NCBI GenBank assembly: GCA_017537405.1
Contig: JAFYKU010000111.1
Span: forward strand, 1-6,611
DNA from: Clostridia bacterium
GTDB lineage: Bacteria > Bacillota > Clostridia > Christensenellales > UBA1242
Length of the DNA stretch: 6,611 nt
Reading direction: 5' to 3'
The position numbers and the translations under genes were made by a program. Each line of letters opens with the position of its first letter. The first letter of the stretch is position 1. Below, one piece after another: positions 4,909 through 6,611 of the stretch. The notes below the pieces were generated by a model. It saw only the letters and a list, made by a program, of their open reading frames with translations. It did no database searches and had not been told where the DNA came from.

Positions 4909-6075
4909 TGTGAACAATTTTTTGATTAATGGTAACCGGTACAGAATCATACTTGTTAATAAAGACATTACTAATGTAAAAGCAAAAACCATAAACTCAC
5001 CAATAAATATTGGCAATAGTGTAAAGTGGATTTTAGCAACTTTTAAGACATGTAACCAAAATATATTTGTCGCGTAAATGCCAAGGCTATACTTAGCAAT
5101 ACAATTAAAGAATGAATTATTTTTGATCTTGATTTTATGACTTAAAAACACCTTTAATATCATCATTGATTCAAGCACCATAAACACATCTAATGGATGG
5201 GAAACTCCAAAATAACAACCAATCAAATAAAAAATTACTCCAACTACACCGCCGATATAAATTAACTTACTATTTATAAAATCAGTATTAGTAATATAAT
5301 AACCGACTAAATACATAAATACAACACTACTTAACTCGGTAACCGGAACAATTTCAAAATTAAAATAATTATTAATTGTAGGAATAATACAAGTTGTTAC
5401 AAACAAAATAATTAGAACACAACGAGCTGTTTTACGATCAGCAAATTCCGTAAACTTTCTTAATATTGGAGTTAAAATATATAAACTAATTAACATGGGT
5501 AAATACCAAAGCCAAGGCGCAAAAGTGTATAAATTTCCCTGCATTAAACCGTTAAAGAACTTTAAAAAACTTTGATATATCCATTTTTTCAAATTTTCAA
5601 AATTGCGCAAACTATTGAATGTTAAGTCATGCGCAAAACAATAGCCCAACCACAAAACAACAAATAAAATTATAATTTTAATTATATATTTAATGATTTT
5701 ATTGATTGTTGTGTTCCTTTTGGGATCCAACAACAGCGTTCCAGAAATCATAATGAAACAAGGAACAGCGAAGCGGATTAAAGGCTGTAAAATTATTTCG
5801 TTAATAACTGAACGAACCACTCCATATTTATGGAAATCAATATATTGAATATATGCAACATAACAATCAATAATATGAATTACAATTATTGCCATACATG
5901 CGAACGCACGGAGAATGACAATCCATTCAATCCGTTCGTTAGATGGTGTTCCTTTTAATTCAGGAATCGGTTTAATGGTATTGTGATTTGCATCAGATGA
6001 TTTTTCCTGCTTTGTATAGGGGGGGGGGGGGGTAAATTCATTCGCTGAATGATCTGTCGTTTCATCTGCTTTCAT
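4903..6075 (-). CDS. Acyltransferase 3 family membrane protein with a C14 tract, upstream paralog
   Basis: A 390-aa multi-pass acyltransferase 3 family protein, paralogous to the gene at 3721-4827. They share PIPELKG (36-42 here), RIEWIVILRAFACMA, FVTTCIIPTIN and the nearly identical end LLTSMILYRLPLIKKLFTK. The first 48 residues form a hydrophilic tail containing TPPPP (15-19), encoded by 14 consecutive C. R56 and H67 of the first membrane segment are kept. Two other family histidines are replaced: the HLWYL position is Trp (W188) and the LIHP position is Asn (N337). This may mean a changed acceptor, another donor or lost activity. At 14 C the frame is open; a change of one base truncates the protein before the first membrane segment. 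The 52-bp gap to trmD holds a hairpin and a candidate promoter. Confidence 0.85.
   Translation of the reverse strand: MKADETTDHSANEFTPPPPYTKQEKSSDANHNTIKPIPELKGTPSNERIEWIVILRAFACMAIIVIHIIDCYVAYIQYIDFHKYGVVRSVINEIILQPLIRFAVPCFIMISGTLLLDPKRNTTINKIIKYIIKIIILFVVLWLGYCFAHDLTFNSLRNFENLKKWIYQSFLKFFNGLMQGNLYTFAPWLWYLPMLISLYILTPILRKFTEFADRKTARCVLIILFVTTCIIPTINNYFNFEIVPVTELSSVVFMYLVGYYITNTDFINSKLIYIGGVVGVIFYLIGCYFGVSHPLDVFMVLESMMILKVFLSHKIKIKNNSFFNCIAKYSLGIYATNIFWLHVLKVAKIHFTLLPIFIGEFMVFAFTLVMSLLTSMILYRLPLIKKLFTK
6019..6032 (-). repeat. Poly-G/C tract of 14, candidate phase-variation switch
   Basis: Fourteen consecutive G on the plus strand are C on the coding strand of the acyltransferase, spanning its codons 15-19 (Thr then four Pro). 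The surrounding DNA is very AT-rich, so the run is not expected by chance. With 13 C translation stops at a TAA at 5955-5957 (39 codons). With 15 C it stops at a TGA at 5993-5995 (27 codons). Changes of three only alter the number of prolines in a linker. Confidence 0.9.
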
Positions 6076-6081
6076 GCTTTA

Positions 6082-6110
6082 TTTATATAATAATCAACAC
6101 GAGAAAGCAA
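6082..6110 (-). promoter_or_regulatory. Candidate promoter of the upstream acyltransferase
   Basis: On the minus strand, TTGCTT (6105-6110, 3/6) and TATAAA (6082-6087, 5/6) are 17 bp apart. The predicted start of transcription falls on the A of the ATG at 6075, implying a leaderless mRNA. There is no convincing Shine-Dalgarno. The -35 overlaps the 3' arm of the hairpin that follows trmD. Confidence 0.45.
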
Positions 6111-6123
6111 ATACAAATTTGCT
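6106..6123 (-). terminator. Hairpin after trmD, possible weak terminator
   Basis: A perfect 7-bp inverted repeat (AGCAAAT and ATTTGCT around a 4-nt loop) begins 4 nt after the trmD stop. On the minus strand it is followed by TTCTCGTGTT, which is only moderately T-rich, and the stem is AT-rich. It could reduce transcription from trmD into the acyltransferases but is not a strong terminator. Confidence 0.4.
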
Positions 6124-6127
6124 AAAT

Positions 6128-6611
6128 TCAATCTTGTTTCGGAACAAATTTTTCGGTTACGATGGTGCTAGCTTCATCTTTCCATTTTTGAATGGCGGCG
6201 TGGTTTCCCGAAAATAAAACTTCCGGAACTGAGACACCCTGCCATACGCGCGGGCGTGTATATTGTGGATATTCGAGTTTGCCATCGGTGTAACTTTCGC
6301 TAATAAGACTATCCTTGTTAATCACACCGTCAACATAACGCGACACAGAATCGACCAGAACCATAGCCGGAATTTCCCCACCGGTTAAAACGAACTTCCC
6401 AATCGAAATAACCTCATCAAAGCACATATCAATCACGCGTTGGTCTACGCCTTCATAATGACCACACAACACAATAATGTGTTCATATTTTGCTAATTCA
6501 ACAACACGGTCTTGATTAAGAATAGGTGCTGCCGGAGTCATAAACACACGATGCGCTTTGTGCTCTGGGTCAATGGCTTGCAAGCAATCATAAATTGGTT
6601 GACATGACAAA
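6128..6611 (-). CDS. trmD: tRNA (guanine-N1)-methyltransferase TrmD, 5' end outside the window
   Basis: The C-terminal 160 or so residues of TrmD, the SPOUT-fold enzyme that methylates G37 of tRNAs with a G at position 36, using S-adenosylmethionine, to prevent frameshifting. Visible blocks, numbered from the TTG at 6610: PIYDCL (5-10), LCGHYEGVDQRVID (48-61), the knot region ISIGKFVLTGGEIPAM (68-83), LEYPQYTRP (112-120) and VLFSGNHAAI (131-140). The family is about 230-250 aa, so roughly 70-80 N-terminal residues lie beyond 6611. The TTG near the edge is an internal codon, as the reading frame stays open to the last base. The wording of the knot and YPQYTRP blocks resembles Firmicutes. rplS, its common downstream neighbour, is absent here. 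Confidence 0.95.
   Translation of the reverse strand, partial: LSCQPIYDCLQAIDPEHKAHRVFMTPAAPILNQDRVVELAKYEHIIVLCGHYEGVDQRVIDMCFDEVISIGKFVLTGGEIPAMVLVDSVSRYVDGVINKDSLISESYTDGKLEYPQYTRPRVWQGVSVPEVLFSGNHAAIQKWKDEASTIVTEKFVPKQD

Noticed and set aside
4859..5077. Plus-strand open frame of 72 codons
   Set aside because: It is antisense to the C-terminal coding part of the upstream acyltransferase and its spacer, with low complexity.
4903..6075. Upstream acyltransferase as a frameshifted pseudogene caused by the homopolymer
   Set aside because: At 14 bases the frame is fully open and joins a conserved tail to a complete membrane domain, so the gene is intact as given.
6603..6610. A start codon for trmD near the right edge
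   Set aside because: The TTG at 6610 is internal. The frame continues to the last base and the protein would lack the N-terminal cofactor-binding part of the family.
1..6611. CRISPR arrays, transposases, integrases, riboswitches
   Set aside because: No regularly spaced repeats, no transposase or recombinase motifs, and no intergenic space large enough for a riboswitch (largest gap 75 bp).

Overview
The window is a compact, AT-rich stretch of bacterial chromosome. It looks like a low-GC bacterium whose gene subtypes resemble Firmicutes/Clostridia: a SpmA-SpmB pair, an RbgA (YlqF)-type GTPase next to a YraN protein and near trmD, a clostridial-looking thymidylate kinase and a very short DNA polymerase III delta' subunit. 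Most starts lack a good Shine-Dalgarno, which is unusual for typical Firmicutes, so the lineage is an inference from family resemblance only.

Layout, left to right. A tRNA 3' end (plus strand) runs into an intrinsic terminator whose T-tract touches the stop codon of spmB. spmA-spmB are on the minus strand with no gap between them. Only 32 bp separates the spmA start from the divergent tmk-holB pair on the plus strand, which overlap by an ATGA. holB converges on yraN with overlapping stop codons. yraN overlaps rbgA by another ATGA (both minus). Upstream of rbgA are two tandem paralogous multi-pass acyltransferases (minus), clearly more AT-rich by eye than their neighbours, and then the 3' two thirds of trmD (minus), running off the right edge. 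There is no non-genic stretch longer than 75 bp.

The housekeeping genes cover tRNA modification (TrmD), 50S subunit assembly (RbgA), dTTP synthesis (Tmk) and the clamp loader (HolB). The two acyltransferases lie where many Firmicutes carry rplS, between trmD and rbgA, and look like an accessory surface-modification insert.

The standout feature is a run of 14 G (14 C on the coding strand) inside the 5' coding part of the upstream acyltransferase. At 14 the gene is open. One base more or fewer gives a stop after 27 or 39 codons, before the first membrane segment. This has the hallmarks of a phase-variable ON/OFF switch in a surface-modifying enzyme. The switched copy has also lost two histidines that its neighbour keeps at conserved positions. 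Both acyltransferases, and probably tmk and rbgA, appear to have -10 elements only 6-9 nt from the ATG, suggesting leaderless or nearly leaderless mRNAs.
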